Source: Mucilaginibacter_A sp050955045
GTDB taxonomy: Bacteria > Bacteroidota > Bacteroidia > Sphingobacteriales > Sphingobacteriaceae
Assembly: GCA_050955045.1 (NCBI GenBank)
Contig: JBPBQV010000011.1
Coordinates: 1-64,000, forward strand
Direction of reading: 5' to 3'
DNA: 64,000 bases
Each line of letters starts with the position of its first letter. Positions within the stretch are counted from its first letter, which is position 1. Below the pieces are notes generated by a model, which was not told the DNA's origin, did no database searches, and worked only from the letters and a program-made list of their open reading frames with translations. Both the position numbers and the translations under genes were made by a program. This document shows positions 63,514-64,000 of the stretch, piece by piece.

Positions 63514-64000
63514 AGAAGTTGATGGTTGGATGTTTTAGGTGAAAATCAGTTGCTTGCTGATAAATGCGGGCAGCTTCCAATGTCTTGCTTTCGCCAAAAA
63601 GCTGGCCCATAAAAGTGATACTGGTTGGCAGTCCTTTCGCTGTAAAACCGTTTGGCAAAACCACACAAGGGTTTCCGGTGAGGTTAGTCATCAACAAATT
63701 ATCGCTGTAAGACGGCGACATATACAGGTCTAAACCTTTCAGTTTTTCGTACCAGTTTTGCACCAATAAAGTACGCACACGGTTCGCCTGAATATATTCT
63801 ACAGCCGGAATAAACTGTGCGGTGCGGAAAATATTTGGCCAGGCTGCTTTTTCCTGCCGCTTTAGCAAATCGCTTCGGTGCGTCAAAACCAATTCCTGAA
63901 AAGCGGCTCCAGCTTCAGCATCCAAAATAAAATTCATGGAATTGAAAGGCAATTTGGGCAATTCAACCGGAACTAAAGTTGCGCCTAATTCTTTCAGTTT
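63512..64000 (-). CDS. second amidase-signature enzyme, C-terminal part (5' end outside window)
   Basis: The open frame continues to the window edge (KLKELGATLVPVELPKLPF...). It aligns along its whole visible length with the C-terminal 160 residues of the neighbouring amidase (AAFQELVL; WPNIFRTAQ; VEYIQANRVRT; NWYEKLKGLD; LTNLTGNPCVV; ITFMGQLFGE), so the two are tandem duplicates. The catalytic part lies beyond the window. Confidence 0.88.
   Translation of the reverse strand, partial: KLKELGATLVPVELPKLPFNSMNFILDAEAGAAFQELVLTHRSDLLKRQEKAAWPNIFRTAQFIPAVEYIQANRVRTLLVQNWYEKLKGLDLYMSPSYSDNLLMTNLTGNPCVVLPNGFTAKGLPTSITFMGQLFGESKTLEAARIYQQATDFHLKHPTINF

Overview
The window reads as a chromosome segment of a Bacteroidota bacterium, most likely of the Sphingobacteriales (Pedobacter/Mucilaginibacter-like; genus not certain). 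The evidence is the TAnnTTTG -7 promoter box in front of many genes, a large PKD-repeat protein with a type IX secretion (type B) sorting domain, PafA-type phosphatase, DUF2147, HYC_CC_PP and YaiO-like proteins, LytTR/LytS signalling and many Bacteroidota-style outer-membrane barrels and lipoproteins. No rRNA, tRNA, CRISPR array, insertion sequence or prophage was seen.

Layout. 1-1292: end of a peptidoglycan amidase, a possible gene remnant and an AT-rich MNT/HEPN toxin-antitoxin pair. 1315-8035: glnS (-), an outer-membrane barrel, an NtrC-type regulator coupled to a lone histidine-kinase H-box mini-protein, an OmpA-like barrel without its OmpA domain, and a holin-like pair. 8183-12717: trmB, an alkyltransferase-like protein, tag and polA, a DNA-repair-flavoured run. 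12809-15495: glycogen synthesis (glgA-glgC). 15617-17863 (-): UPF0173 hydrolase, YbaB, serine-hydrolase lipoprotein. 18189-23486: fumC, lipoprotein, S1/P1 nuclease, GH25 lysozyme, DUF2147, PAP2 phosphatase. 23683-26821: heme oxygenase next to a bacteriophytochrome kinase, which together make and use biliverdin. 26950-29500 (-): DacB-type carboxypeptidase and dipeptide epimerase. 29757-31825: DHA2 drug exporter plus MarR. 32197-37019: MscS channel, intradiol-dioxygenase-like lipoprotein, an unknown protein and a pirin-like cupin. 37040-38128 (-): lipoprotein resembling a pepsin-type aspartic protease.

38438-47842 (-) is the most unusual gene block: a tight six-gene operon (PqqD-like protein, ATP-grasp enzyme, fold-type III PLP decarboxylase, urea transporter fused to an M23 peptidase, YaiO-like TPR barrel, TPR protein) preceded by a LytS/LytTR pair, a single-domain response regulator and a 28-residue membrane peptide. 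48165-51005 is the PKD adhesin with a hairpin leader. 51081-53529 (-) is an arsenic operon (acr3, arsC, DUF6428, arsR). 53725-64000 holds PafA, a thiamine-pyrophosphokinase-like protein, an epimerase, an OmpA lipoprotein, a metal-handling trio (HYC_CC_PP, HMA protein, barrel), NIPSNAP, an AT-rich orphan, a DinB/YfiT protein and two tandem amidases.

The strongest unexplained signal is not a gene. A bipartite motif, ATGCTTCTTTTAT (or the ATGCTGTTTTTAT variant) followed about one helical turn later by an A- or T-tract, occurs roughly 45 times on both strands. It lies in five of the seven convergent gene junctions, forms inverted pairs 44-98 bp long, and also lies inside genes in several reading frames with its tract kept. 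Density, two-strand distribution, hairpin pairing and architecture resemble the DNA-uptake sequences of Pasteurellaceae and Neisseriaceae. A REPIN/MITE family is the main alternative.
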